Position numbers and translations under genes: made by a program
In this document: positions 27,117 through 35,937 of the stretch, piece after piece
Position numbering within the stretch: position 1 is the first letter of the stretch
Layout of the letters: each line of letters starts with the position of its first letter
Assembly: GCF_022012475.1 (NCBI RefSeq)
Contig: NZ_JAKLWS010000020.1
Coordinates: 1-64,000 of the forward strand
Length of the DNA stretch: 64,000 nt
From: Rhodohalobacter sulfatireducens
Lineage (GTDB): Bacteria > Bacteroidota > Rhodothermia > Balneolales > Balneolaceae
Reading direction: 5' to 3'
The notes under the pieces: model-generated
The model's input: the letters and a program-made list of their open reading frames with translations, nothing else
Databases searched by the model: none
What the model was told of the DNA's origin: nothing

Positions 27117-27776
27117 ATGAAACCACAAATTAAAATATGCTGTATCTCTTCAATAGAAGAAGCGAAAATGGCAATCAATCATGGAGCTTCTGCGTTAGGA
27201 TTGGTAGGTGAGATGCCCAGCGGTCCCGGCCCGATTGATGATGATCTTATTCAAAAAATTGCAAAAGAGATCCCGCCACCTATTGCAACTTTCCTGTTGA
27301 CAAGCGAGAAGTCCGGTGAAGCTATTCTGGATCATCATAAACGAACTCAAACCAATACCATCCAAATTGTAGACCGCCCTGATGAGGGAACTCATAAATA
27401 TCTGCAAAAGGAGTTGCCCAATGTAAAACGAGTGCAGGTTATTCATGTAACCGGTGATAACTCCATAGATGAAGCGCTATTCTATACCGAAAAAGCGGAC
27501 TTACTTCTGTTGGACAGCGGGAACACCAACCTGGATGTAAAAGAGTTGGGCGGTACCGGCCGGACACACAACTGGGATATCAGTCGTGAAATTGTTAAAC
27601 AATCCCCAATTCCCGTTTTCCTGGCCGGCGGTTTAGATGCAGACAATGTAAAAAAAGCCCTCGATACCGTTCAGCCGTTTGGCATAGATGTTTGCAGTGG
27701 TGTACGTACCAATGGAAACTTGGACCCGAAAAAGTTAAAAACTTTTATTAAAGCTTCAGGCTTCTCAAATATTTAG
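27117..27776 (+). CDS. TrpF-like phosphoribosylanthranilate isomerase homologue
   Basis: A 219-residue TIM barrel related to phosphoribosylanthranilate isomerase. KICCIS at the N-terminus matches the TrpF KICGI strand and keeps the catalytic cysteine. LLLDSG carries the expected aspartate, GGTGRTHNW is the phosphate-binding turn, and GIDVCSGVRTNG is the second phosphate site. Differences from canonical TrpF include GLVGEMPSGPGPIDDD where GFVF..SPR is usual. No other tryptophan genes are near. It may be a true TrpF or a member of a paralogous group with another substrate, so the enzymatic role is only probable. Confidence 0.75.
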   Translation: MKPQIKICCISSIEEAKMAINHGASALGLVGEMPSGPGPIDDDLIQKIAKEIPPPIATFLLTSEKSGEAILDHHKRTQTNTIQIVDRPDEGTHKYLQKELPNVKRVQVIHVTGDNSIDEALFYTEKADLLLLDSGNTNLDVKELGGTGRTHNWDISREIVKQSPIPVFLAGGLDADNVKKALDTVQPFGIDVCSGVRTNGNLDPKKLKTFIKASGFSNI

Positions 27777-27784
27777 ATCATCAG

Positions 27785-27812
27785 GGTGATATTTAAAATA
27801 ACCACCTTTTTA
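27785..27812. terminator. Possible bidirectional terminator between convergent genes
   Basis: GGTGATATTTAAAATAACCACC is an imperfect palindrome followed on the plus strand by a run of five T. It lies between the stops of the TrpF-like gene and the small secreted-protein gene and could serve both. Confidence 0.45.
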
Positions 27813-28316
27813 ATATGAACGCTGAATAATAATATATGGTGGTGAATTCCCGATAACATATTTTTCGGCATCAAAAACATAAATATCATAGTCAATCATG
27901 ACCGTATCAACCTTTCCACTTTCTCTATTTTCAAGGTCACTATTCTCTAATTTTTGTACTGTTAAACGTAAAGATTCACCCTCCTCGACAAGATGAATAC
28001 GTCTTTCTTCATTTTCGGGGCCAGTATTAACTGAATCGATATCAGCAAATAATTCATCATTGAGTTCAAAATAAGTTCCCATGTCTAAAGGAAATGAGAA
28101 CAGCATATCCGAGCCCGTAACTTCCCAAGTTATTGTATCCCCTTCTTCCACAGTCCAGGATCCTTGATTATTGCCGCGGTTATCGTAAATACGCCACTCC
28201 CCATCATCATCTTCTCTTACTGTAACTTCAGTTGGAGTACATGAAAACATACCACAACTACTCATCAGTGCTAAAACAACTACCATAAGGCCAAAGAACT
28301 TTGTTTTCTTAATCAT
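27810..28316 (-). CDS. Small secreted beta-rich protein, copy 2 (partner of kinase 2)
   Basis: A 168-residue exported protein with an N-terminal signal ending near a lipobox-like LMSSCGMFSC. The core WRIYDNRGNNQGSWTVEEGDTITWEV and the C-terminal YDIYVFDAEKYVIGNSPPYIII match the copy at 31171-31617 at the same positions, so they are paralogues. The alternating strands and a GDTITW turn resemble a cupredoxin-like beta-sandwich, but no histidine/cysteine copper site is visible. It starts 56 bp after the second kinase gene on the same strand and is probably co-transcribed. A periplasmic or surface partner or target of the kinase pathway is one possible role. Confidence 0.65.
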   Translation of the reverse strand: MIKKTKFFGLMVVVLALMSSCGMFSCTPTEVTVREDDDGEWRIYDNRGNNQGSWTVEEGDTITWEVTGSDMLFSFPLDMGTYFELNDELFADIDSVNTGPENEERRIHLVEEGESLRLTVQKLENSDLENRESGKVDTVMIDYDIYVFDAEKYVIGNSPPYIIIQRSY

Positions 28317-28372
28317 ATTATTATGTTTTGGTTTATTGTTAACCCACCATAACTCCGGTAAGGATGTAATGA

Positions 28373-30916
28373 TTATTCTTGGTTTAAAAGCTCTTCTTTA
28401 AGATTAATATACTCGGGATCTTCAACCATGGACTTTAAGTCTGGTATCCACTCAATCTGGGATATAATATCAGGCCGAACCCATCTTAAGGCCTCTTCTC
28501 TCATGCCTAAATTCTCATATGTACTAATTGCATTCACAATAAATACTTGATTTTCGCTATTCAGATTAATCGCCTGATTTATATATGACAGTGCTTGATC
28601 TCGATTATTCAAATCTGCGTGGAAGGCAGCAATACTTGATAGCAGAACAGCATCATTCGGATTGACCTCTAATTGTTGCTCTGCTTTTTCAATTGCAGTG
28701 TAATACAATTCCTCCTCTCCATCCAAATTCTCACTCCATTCGACGGCAGATGCATAATTTGCCCATATTTCATATCGATTTCTGAATGACTCATTTTCAA
28801 GTACTAATTTATACATATCGGCAGCCTCTGTATAATTTCCATTCCGATAATAAATCGTGGCTAAGTTTACTGCAGAAAGAGGATTTTTTTCGATTGCCAT
28901 AGATCGTTCAAACATGATCCTGGCACTGTCTACTTTATTCTGCCAGAAGTATACTGCACCAAGGTTGGAATAAAGACTACTATTTTGAGAAGTAAGATTG
29001 ATTGCTTTTTTAAAATTATCAATCGCCTGATCCCAATTCCCTTCATCTAGATGATATAGAGCCAGTTCATTGTATCCTATCCAAAAATCGGGTTCCTTTT
29101 CAATAATTCTTTCATAAATCTTTAGCGCTTCTTCTTTTTCCCCTAAATTGTAGTAAGCTCTCGCCATTATCCGGTGTGCTCTTGTATACTCTGGGTTCAA
29201 ATTAAGTGCATTTTCAAAGTGCTGAATCGCTTCTTCATAATTATTTTGACCGTTCTCAATTAACCCCATCAGAAACTGAACTGCCGGTAAATTTTTATCG
29301 ATGGATTGAGCCTCATCGAGTGCATCTTTCGCCTGGTTAACCAGATCAATATTTTGTGTGATCACGAATTTTCTCCAGTAGGCTTCGCCTGTTCCTGCAT
29401 ATGCGAGTGCAAAATTGGGATCTATATTCAATGCATTTTCAAAATGCTGAATAGCACTGTCAAGCTTATCAAGATTTACCGGTTCCTGTAAATTTGCCCT
29501 GCCTTTAAGGTAGTGTTCATAAGCTTCCGGGTTATTCGGTTCGCCACGACTAATCGTTTCTATCATCACTGGCTGAACTTCTATTCTCAGCATATTTAAC
29601 ATAGCCTGAACACTCTTTTTCTCTAGTTGTGCCAGGTTGTTTGAATGGACCGTAACCTGCGCAGTTTCGATACTAACTATATTCTCAGCGTCAATAAGAT
29701 CAAGGATAAGTCTGGTTGAGTCTTGGATTGATTGTATTGTGGAGCGAATAGCAATGTTAACACCAAACTGTTCATATGCTTCTGAAGCACTTTTTACATT
29801 TCTACTTCGAATTTCACTGGCCGGCGTTACCCAATACTCATCCTCATATTGTTCAAGGTCTGATAATCTATAGGAAAGTGTTTCTGTGAGTCCGGCTGAA
29901 ATATAGGCTAAATCGGGGTCTTCACTGATATTTTCAATAGGCAAAACAGCCATATGTTTCTTCGCCGGTATATTTCCCATCAGAACAAAATCATTCTCCC
30001 ACCAAAAGATGAAAAGCGTGAGCAAAATCGTGAATACCGCGGCACCAATTACCAGGTAAATATTTCTTTTTGATGAAGCTGTATCTTCTTCTTTTGTGGA
30101 TTGCTCAGCAGCTTTTTGCCCCTCCTTTATATCATCTAAAACTCCGGAGAGGTCCTGGTAGCGTTCTTCCGGGTTTTTCTCCAGGCACCGGTTAATAATC
30201 TGACGAATATATTCCGGAATTTCTGAGCTTTCAGAATCAATAGGCAGAGGATCTTCTTCAGTAATGGAATACATAATGGCCGCTTCGTGCATCCCCTGGA
30301 ATGGAAGCTTGCCTGTAAACAGTTCATAGAGAACCACACCATATGACCAAATATCCGACCGTGCATCGGCTTCTTCACCCCGTAACTGTTCCGGCGACAT
30401 ATACGCCGTAGTTCCTGCTGTTGTATTACTGCTTTTGGGTTGATCGCTTCCTTCTAATTGGGCCAGACCAAAATCCATAATCTTAACCCCATTTGAGGAA
30501 TCGACCATAATATTTCGCGATTTGATATCACGGTGAGTGATCCCCTTTTGGTGAGCCGCTTTAATTCCTTCGGCAATATCAGCAGAGATTTTAACTTTCT
30601 CTTCAGTATTTAGGTCATCCCCATCAATAATGTCCTTGAGCTCCTGGCCCTCAACGTATTCAAGAACAATACATAGCTCTCCGTTTGCCTCTTCAATGGC
30701 AAAAACCTGTGCAATATTTCTGTGGTTCAACCCTGCCGCAGCCTGAGCCTCAATCCGAAAACGATCATGTTTGGATTGATCTTTTGATATCTGCTTTGGT
30801 AGGAATTTGAGTGCAACTTTTCGATTCAGACGTGTGTCTTGAGCCAAATAAACAACACCCATTCCTCCTTCGCCAATCTTCTTTCTTAATTCATAATGCA
30901 AAAAATTGGAAGCCAT
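28373..30916 (-). CDS. Membrane Ser/Thr protein kinase with TPR repeats, copy 2
   Basis: An 847-residue Hanks-type kinase. The catalytic domain (about 8-270) shows GEGGMG, ALKFLPK (ATP lysine), HRDIKSRNIMVD, DFGLAQLEG and TAYMSPEQLRGEEADARSD, so it should be active. One transmembrane helix lies near 286-307 (YLVIGAAVFTILLTLFIFWW). The extracytoplasmic part begins with a TolB/FlgO-like segment (MAVLPIENISEDPDLAYISA). About ten tetratricopeptide repeats follow from about residue 460 (for example YEEAIQHFENALNLNPEYTRAH). The architecture suggests sensing by the TPR region and signalling to cytoplasmic substrates. It is closely paralogous to the upstream kinase. Confidence 0.9.
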   Translation of the reverse strand: MASNFLHYELRKKIGEGGMGVVYLAQDTRLNRKVALKFLPKQISKDQSKHDRFRIEAQAAAGLNHRNIAQVFAIEEANGELCIVLEYVEGQELKDIIDGDDLNTEEKVKISADIAEGIKAAHQKGITHRDIKSRNIMVDSSNGVKIMDFGLAQLEGSDQPKSSNTTAGTTAYMSPEQLRGEEADARSDIWSYGVVLYELFTGKLPFQGMHEAAIMYSITEEDPLPIDSESSEIPEYIRQIINRCLEKNPEERYQDLSGVLDDIKEGQKAAEQSTKEEDTASSKRNIYLVIGAAVFTILLTLFIFWWENDFVLMGNIPAKKHMAVLPIENISEDPDLAYISAGLTETLSYRLSDLEQYEDEYWVTPASEIRSRNVKSASEAYEQFGVNIAIRSTIQSIQDSTRLILDLIDAENIVSIETAQVTVHSNNLAQLEKKSVQAMLNMLRIEVQPVMIETISRGEPNNPEAYEHYLKGRANLQEPVNLDKLDSAIQHFENALNIDPNFALAYAGTGEAYWRKFVITQNIDLVNQAKDALDEAQSIDKNLPAVQFLMGLIENGQNNYEEAIQHFENALNLNPEYTRAHRIMARAYYNLGEKEEALKIYERIIEKEPDFWIGYNELALYHLDEGNWDQAIDNFKKAINLTSQNSSLYSNLGAVYFWQNKVDSARIMFERSMAIEKNPLSAVNLATIYYRNGNYTEAADMYKLVLENESFRNRYEIWANYASAVEWSENLDGEEELYYTAIEKAEQQLEVNPNDAVLLSSIAAFHADLNNRDQALSYINQAINLNSENQVFIVNAISTYENLGMREEALRWVRPDIISQIEWIPDLKSMVEDPEYINLKEELLNQE

Positions 30917-31132
30917 TTTTTACACCTATCCGAAAGTTTAAATTAAAACCCCATGCCTCCCTATACTTTAAATTCGACTATATGTTACTGATAAATTTTT
31001 ATTATTTAAAAATATCAACTACGATATAGTTTATTTTAGCATACAGGAAAAAATTAATCTCTCTTTCATTTTAAAATTTCTCTTTAACTTCGAATAGAAT
31101 TATAGATTTTGTAGGCAGTCATAAAATTCAAA

Positions 31133-31155
31133 AGTCCCCTTTTTTTCCGGGGACT
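31133..31155 (-). terminator. Terminator after secreted-protein gene, copy 1
   Basis: AGTCCCC (31133-31139) pairs with GGGGACT (31149-31155). On the minus strand the stem is followed by TTTTGAATTTT. It lies 16 bp past the stop of the small secreted-protein gene and separates the two kinase modules. Confidence 0.7.
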
Positions 31156-31170
31156 CTATTAAAAAATCTA

Positions 31171-31617
31171 CTACTGAATGATCATCCTCGGGGCTGAACT
31201 TCCCTGGACAAATTTCCTTTCGCTTATTACAAACACCTCATAGATTAACTCTCCCCTGGGAGCATCTTCCTTAATTGTTACACGAAGGTTTTCATTTGCA
31301 CCAACAACCTGAGATCGACCGTCTTCAAAAAGATTTCCACTAAATTCGAAGTATTCTACAACGTCTTCAGCAAATGTAAAGATTACCTCTCCTTCACTCC
31401 GATTTTGCCATTGAACCTGGTCGTTCGATGCTGCGTTGAGGGTCCCCCTGTTGTTGCCATTCAGGTCCCGAACTCTCCATACATCTTCACTGTCTTTTTC
31501 AATCCTTACGTTCAATTGTGCATATGTACTTTCCATGTCCACATTTATATAAATCATTCCCGAAGAAATTATAAATAGTGCAACCATAGATAGTATTAAA
31601 CTGGCTTTTTTTGTCAT
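31171..31617 (-). CDS. Small secreted beta-rich protein, copy 1 (partner of kinase 1)
   Basis: A 148-residue protein with a hydrophobic N-terminal signal (LILSMVALFIISSGMIYI). The mature part contains WRVRDLNGNNRGTLNAASND then VQWQNRSEGEVIFTFAED, and ends YEVFVISERKFVQGSSAPRMIIQ. It aligns along its length with the protein at 27810-28316 (W-R-x-N-G/R-N-N-x-G, V/I-x-W, FxF, YFE, and a closing Y/FV.G(S/N)S.P..II). It lies 58 bp after the first kinase gene, the same arrangement as in the second copy. No known domain was recognised; a cupredoxin-like sandwich without metal ligands is a guess. Confidence 0.65.
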   Translation of the reverse strand: MTKKASLILSMVALFIISSGMIYINVDMESTYAQLNVRIEKDSEDVWRVRDLNGNNRGTLNAASNDQVQWQNRSEGEVIFTFAEDVVEYFEFSGNLFEDGRSQVVGANENLRVTIKEDAPRGELIYEVFVISERKFVQGSSAPRMIIQ

Positions 31618-31674
31618 CTGTTTTATGTTTTGTGTTATTGGTTATCCCTCTTTCAAACCCAACCAGAAAAAGGA

Positions 31675-34263
31675 TTAGTTATTCGCTTGGTTCACAAGTT
31701 GATTTTTAAGTGCCAAAAATGCCGGGTCTTCAGCTAAATTCTGTAGCTCCGGCTGACTTTCAATATCCTCAATCATCTCTGCAGAAACCCACTGAAGGGC
31801 CATTTCTCTCATATTCAACTTTTCGTAAATCGATACTGCGCGTAATCTTATAAATACATTTTGATCGTTAATTTCCAGTGCTCGGTTAATATAATTCCTG
31901 GCTTCACTTACATTATTTAAATCTGAATAATAAGCCCCGATATCTGCCAAAATTAATGGATCATTTGGGTTCACTTCGCTCTGTTTTTTTGCTTTCTCAA
32001 TAGCTGTTCTGTAGAGATCCCTGGCTTCAAGAGAATCTCCGTTCAAATCAACAGCTGCTGCATAATTCCCCCAAACATCATACCGATTGGGATATTCATC
32101 CAAAACGATCATATACATCTCTGCCGCTTCACTGTACATTTCATCTACAAAATAGATGCCGGCCAGGTTGTTTGCTGTTAAAGGATTTTCATCGAGTTCC
32201 AGTGATTTTTCAAACATCTCACGAGCCCTGTCATTATCTCCCTTATAGAAGTAAGCAATTCCCAAATTTGAAAATGCAATGCTATTATTGGGTGTAATCT
32301 CAACAACCTCTTCAAAGTTTTGGATTGCCCCGTCAAAATTACCGTTGCTAAGATGGTAAACCCCCAGATCTTTATAACCCTCCCAGTAATCCGGTTTTAA
32401 TTCAATAACTTGTTGATAGGTATCCAGTGCCCTGGCCGTATTGCCAATTTCATTATACACGTTCGCCATTTCGCGGTAAGATGCTGTAAATTTTGGGTCT
32501 ATTTCCAGGGACCGTTCAAAGTAGCTGATCGACTCCTCATAATCTCCTGTTCCGCTTTTTACCAATCCATATAGATGCTGTACAGGTGCCAGTTGATCGT
32601 TGATGGAGTTGGCACGGTTCAAAGCAGTTTCAGCCAGCCCTACAAATTCTACATCACCGGTTACTTCATACTGTCTCCAGTAACCTTCCCCCAACCCGGC
32701 ATACCCAAGGGCAAACTGCGGATCTAAAATCACAGCTTGTTCAAAAAAGTCAATTGCTTCATTTAAATCATCTAAATTCATCTCTTTTTGGAGACTTGCT
32801 CTACCCTTCAGATAAAATTCATACGCTTTAGGGTCTGAAGGTACGTCATCAAAAATAGCTTGCTCCATTTTGGGGCGAATATCAATTTCCAGCATCTTTA
32901 TCAATTCCCTGATTGCGTTCGTTTCAAGCATTGCCAGATCATCCGAATGCACCGTAATCTGCCGGGTACTCAGTCGACGAACATTATCGGCATCGACCAA
33001 CTCTAAGATCATTCTTGTTGAGTCCTGAACGGTTTGAATGCTTGCAGATATCGCTAAATTTACACCAAATATTCGATTTGCCTGTGACGCACTAAACACA
33101 TTTTCCTTTCTAATTTCGCTTGCCGGTGTCACCCAGTAGAAATCTTCATATTGTTCCAGTTCAGACAATCGATAGGAAAAAGTTTCAGCCAGTCCATCAC
33201 AAATGGCCTGCATATCCGGATTTCCCCCGATATTTTCGATAGGTAGTACGGCGAGGTATCGCTTATCCGGAAAATCTTCACCTAAACTACTCACTCCATC
33301 AAGCAGAAAGTAAAAGGCTACAATCAAGAGGCTGACAACCGCAATTCCGGCGGTTAAATACTTCGTTGTCTTCGGCGACACCCGGGAGGGAGACGCATGA
33401 ACCTCTGATGAGTCCATAGTTGCAGAACTCGCCGTAGCAGTATTCAAATTAGCGGTGTTTACATGTTGGGACTTCAAGTCAGCTAAAATCTCCGCAACAC
33501 TCTGATAACGCTCATCAGGATTTTTCGCCAGGCATCGTGTTATTATCGTTTTTATATATTCCGGAACACTCTCATCTTCCGGATCCAGGGGATGTGGAGG
33601 ATCTTCTGTAATGGAGTACATCACGGCGGGTTCGTGCAATCCCCGGAATGGCATCTCTCCGGAAAAAAGTTCATAGAGCACAACTCCAAACGACCAAATA
33701 TCAGACCGAACATCTGCCCCTCTTCCCCTCAACTGTTCAGGAGACATATAAGCAGTGGTTCCAATAGTTGTACCTGTTTTTGTAATAGGATCGGTTCCCT
33801 CAAGTCGAGCCAGGCCAAAATCCATAATTTTGACACTCCCGGAAGTGTCAACCATTATATTTCGCGTCTTTATATCCCTGTGGATGACTCCTTTTTGATG
33901 AGCCGCATACATTCCCGATGCTATTTGCGAAACAATCTCTAATTTATCATCGGTACTCAGTGTCCCCTCTTCGATAATATCTTTGAGTTCCTGCCCATCT
34001 ACATACTCCAGGGCGATAAATAACTCATCGTCAACCTCTTCAATGGCATAGACTTGTGCTATATTGGTATGACTTAAACCGGCTGCGGCCCGGGCCTCAA
34101 TCTCAAAACGTTGGCGTTCAACTTCATTTTTTGCGATATGCGGGGGTAAAAATTTAAGCGCAACATTTCTGTGTAATCGTGTATCTTTTGCAAGATATAC
34201 AATTCCCATCCCGCCTTGCCCGAGTTTTCTTTGAATATCGTAATGTAAGTAAGATGACGGCAT
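31675..34263 (-). CDS. Membrane Ser/Thr protein kinase with TPR repeats, copy 1
   Basis: An 862-residue Hanks-type kinase paralogous to the one at 28373-30916. Key residues are intact: GQGGMG loop, ALKFLPP lysine, HRDIKTRNIMVD catalytic loop, DFGLARLEG and TAYMSPEQLRGRGADVRSD. A Ser/Thr-rich juxtamembrane stretch (TANLNTATASSATMDSSE) could be an autophosphorylation region. The membrane helix is near 303-323. A TolB/FlgO-like segment (LAVLPIENIGGNPDMQ) and about ten TPRs (for example YEESISYFERSLEIDPKF) follow. It is divergent from the GAF-SpoIIE phosphatase gene with about 210 bp between, so kinase and phosphatase may act on shared targets. Confidence 0.9.
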   Translation of the reverse strand: MPSSYLHYDIQRKLGQGGMGIVYLAKDTRLHRNVALKFLPPHIAKNEVERQRFEIEARAAAGLSHTNIAQVYAIEEVDDELFIALEYVDGQELKDIIEEGTLSTDDKLEIVSQIASGMYAAHQKGVIHRDIKTRNIMVDTSGSVKIMDFGLARLEGTDPITKTGTTIGTTAYMSPEQLRGRGADVRSDIWSFGVVLYELFSGEMPFRGLHEPAVMYSITEDPPHPLDPEDESVPEYIKTIITRCLAKNPDERYQSVAEILADLKSQHVNTANLNTATASSATMDSSEVHASPSRVSPKTTKYLTAGIAVVSLLIVAFYFLLDGVSSLGEDFPDKRYLAVLPIENIGGNPDMQAICDGLAETFSYRLSELEQYEDFYWVTPASEIRKENVFSASQANRIFGVNLAISASIQTVQDSTRMILELVDADNVRRLSTRQITVHSDDLAMLETNAIRELIKMLEIDIRPKMEQAIFDDVPSDPKAYEFYLKGRASLQKEMNLDDLNEAIDFFEQAVILDPQFALGYAGLGEGYWRQYEVTGDVEFVGLAETALNRANSINDQLAPVQHLYGLVKSGTGDYEESISYFERSLEIDPKFTASYREMANVYNEIGNTARALDTYQQVIELKPDYWEGYKDLGVYHLSNGNFDGAIQNFEEVVEITPNNSIAFSNLGIAYFYKGDNDRAREMFEKSLELDENPLTANNLAGIYFVDEMYSEAAEMYMIVLDEYPNRYDVWGNYAAAVDLNGDSLEARDLYRTAIEKAKKQSEVNPNDPLILADIGAYYSDLNNVSEARNYINRALEINDQNVFIRLRAVSIYEKLNMREMALQWVSAEMIEDIESQPELQNLAEDPAFLALKNQLVNQANN

Positions 34264-34476
34264 GCCAAGTACGTATTGTTCAAATTTTTACCCCCCTCTT
34301 CTTGAAAAAAATCTACTTTTTTTTTGTAAGAATGTCTAAGGATATTAAACATAAATAAGGTCTTAACACAAAAAATCTATAGCTTAGTGTTGATTATTTC
34401 ATATTATTTAGTAGTCACTACAGGTTCATTGAGTTATTTTGAATCAATTCTGTTGAACAAATAAGCGTTCCAATAA

Positions 34477-35757
34477 ATGTCGAATGTCGAAAAACTTCAA
34501 GCCGAAAACAGGCAACTTCAGCTTGCAATTAACGAGCTAAAAATCCTAAATGATGTTGCAACAACTATTTCGTCTGTTCAGTCTGTAGATGAGATCATCA
34601 ACCAGATTGTGATGAAATGTATCAAGCATATGGGGGTTGAAGAGGGCACTGTGAACCTGCTGGAGCGAAGTACTGAAGGTGAGAATTTCCATACAATGGT
34701 ACGTCACAGAGATACTTCAGGCGTAAAAGTACCCTTTCGGATGGATACAGGATTAAAAGGATGGATGCTAAAAAACCGTACTTCATTTTTAAGTAATGAT
34801 ATCCGCAATGATGACCGCTTTCAATTTCTCTCTGACGATGAATATCCCTTCGAATCCATCCTTTGCGTACCGCTGATTGTTAAAGGCGAAATGATCGGAT
34901 ACCTGGCTGTTTTTAATAAACGGAAGGGTGTCTTTACGGATGAAGACCGCAGGTTACTTTCCATCATTGGATCTCAATCTGCACAAATTATTGAGAATGC
35001 TCGTCTGCTTGAAGAGGAAAAGAGATTAATCTCACTCCAGGAAGAGCTCAGTATGGCCTCGGAGATTCAACGCAAACTACTCCCGGATCAACCTCCGGAA
35101 ATCCCCGGGTACCAACTTTTCGCTACAAATATTCCCGCAAAATCTGTGGGGGGCGACTACTATGATTTTGTACCCCTTTCTGATGATCGCCTTGCATTTT
35201 GTCTCGGAGATATAACCGGAAAAGGGATGCCGGCAGCCATGTTGATGTCGAATCTTCAGGCTACTTTCAGGAGTCAGGTTCTAGTAAATGATGATTGTGC
35301 CATCTGTATCAGGCGAACCAATAAACTTTTATACAGAAGCACGGAATCAACGAAATTTGCCACGATGATTTATGGCGCCCTGGACCCAAAAACCGGGCAA
35401 ATAAAATACACCAACGGCGGACATGACTGCCCGATCCTCTTTAAGAAAAATCAAGACCCGATAGAGCTTGAATCCACCGGTTTAATTCTCGGTATTTTTG
35501 AAGAATCAGAATACACGCAAGAATCGATTCAACTTGAATCGGGAGACCTTTTATTAATCTTCAGCGATGGTATCACAGAAGCGATGGATTCTGATTTAGA
35601 AATGTATGGTACGAATCGGCTTCTTGAACTTGTCCAAACACACGCTGACAAACCTGTTTCAGAGATCGGATCAATCATACTGCAGAGTGTAAGGGAGCAC
35701 GCAGGCAGTAATACTCAGAGTGATGATATCACATTGATGTTGATCAAAAAAGACTAA
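34477..35757 (+). CDS. GAF-SpoIIE (RsbU/PP2C-type) serine phosphatase
   Basis: A 426-residue cytosolic phosphatase. A short coiled-coil (NVEKLQAENRQLQLAINELK) leads to a GAF sensor domain (about 25-175: SILCVPLIVKGEMIGYLAVFNKR). A helical linker with LQEELSMASEIQRKLLPDQPP is the standard lead-in to SpoIIE domains. The PP2C core (about 215-425) has SVGGDYYDFVPL, LGDITGKGMPAAMLMS, TNGGHDCPIL and FSDGITEAMD, containing the metal-binding aspartates. Such enzymes usually dephosphorylate anti-sigma antagonists. No STAS or HPK partner is nearby, but two Ser/Thr kinases are divergently encoded, making opposing activities plausible. Confidence 0.9.
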   Translation: MSNVEKLQAENRQLQLAINELKILNDVATTISSVQSVDEIINQIVMKCIKHMGVEEGTVNLLERSTEGENFHTMVRHRDTSGVKVPFRMDTGLKGWMLKNRTSFLSNDIRNDDRFQFLSDDEYPFESILCVPLIVKGEMIGYLAVFNKRKGVFTDEDRRLLSIIGSQSAQIIENARLLEEEKRLISLQEELSMASEIQRKLLPDQPPEIPGYQLFATNIPAKSVGGDYYDFVPLSDDRLAFCLGDITGKGMPAAMLMSNLQATFRSQVLVNDDCAICIRRTNKLLYRSTESTKFATMIYGALDPKTGQIKYTNGGHDCPILFKKNQDPIELESTGLILGIFEESEYTQESIQLESGDLLLIFSDGITEAMDSDLEMYGTNRLLELVQTHADKPVSEIGSIILQSVREHAGSNTQSDDITLMLIKKD

Positions 35758-35937
35758 TCAATTCAAGCCCCCTCACTTACTACAAAATTTAACAACTACT
35801 ATAATTATGGCTCGAATTGAAGTGTAATTTAATACAATGAAATCGTTACCATTATTGAGTACATTTTGTCATGATTGAATCGATGTGTAGATTCACCTGA
35901 TCTATAATAAGTATTGATAATTAAAACTAAATTACTG

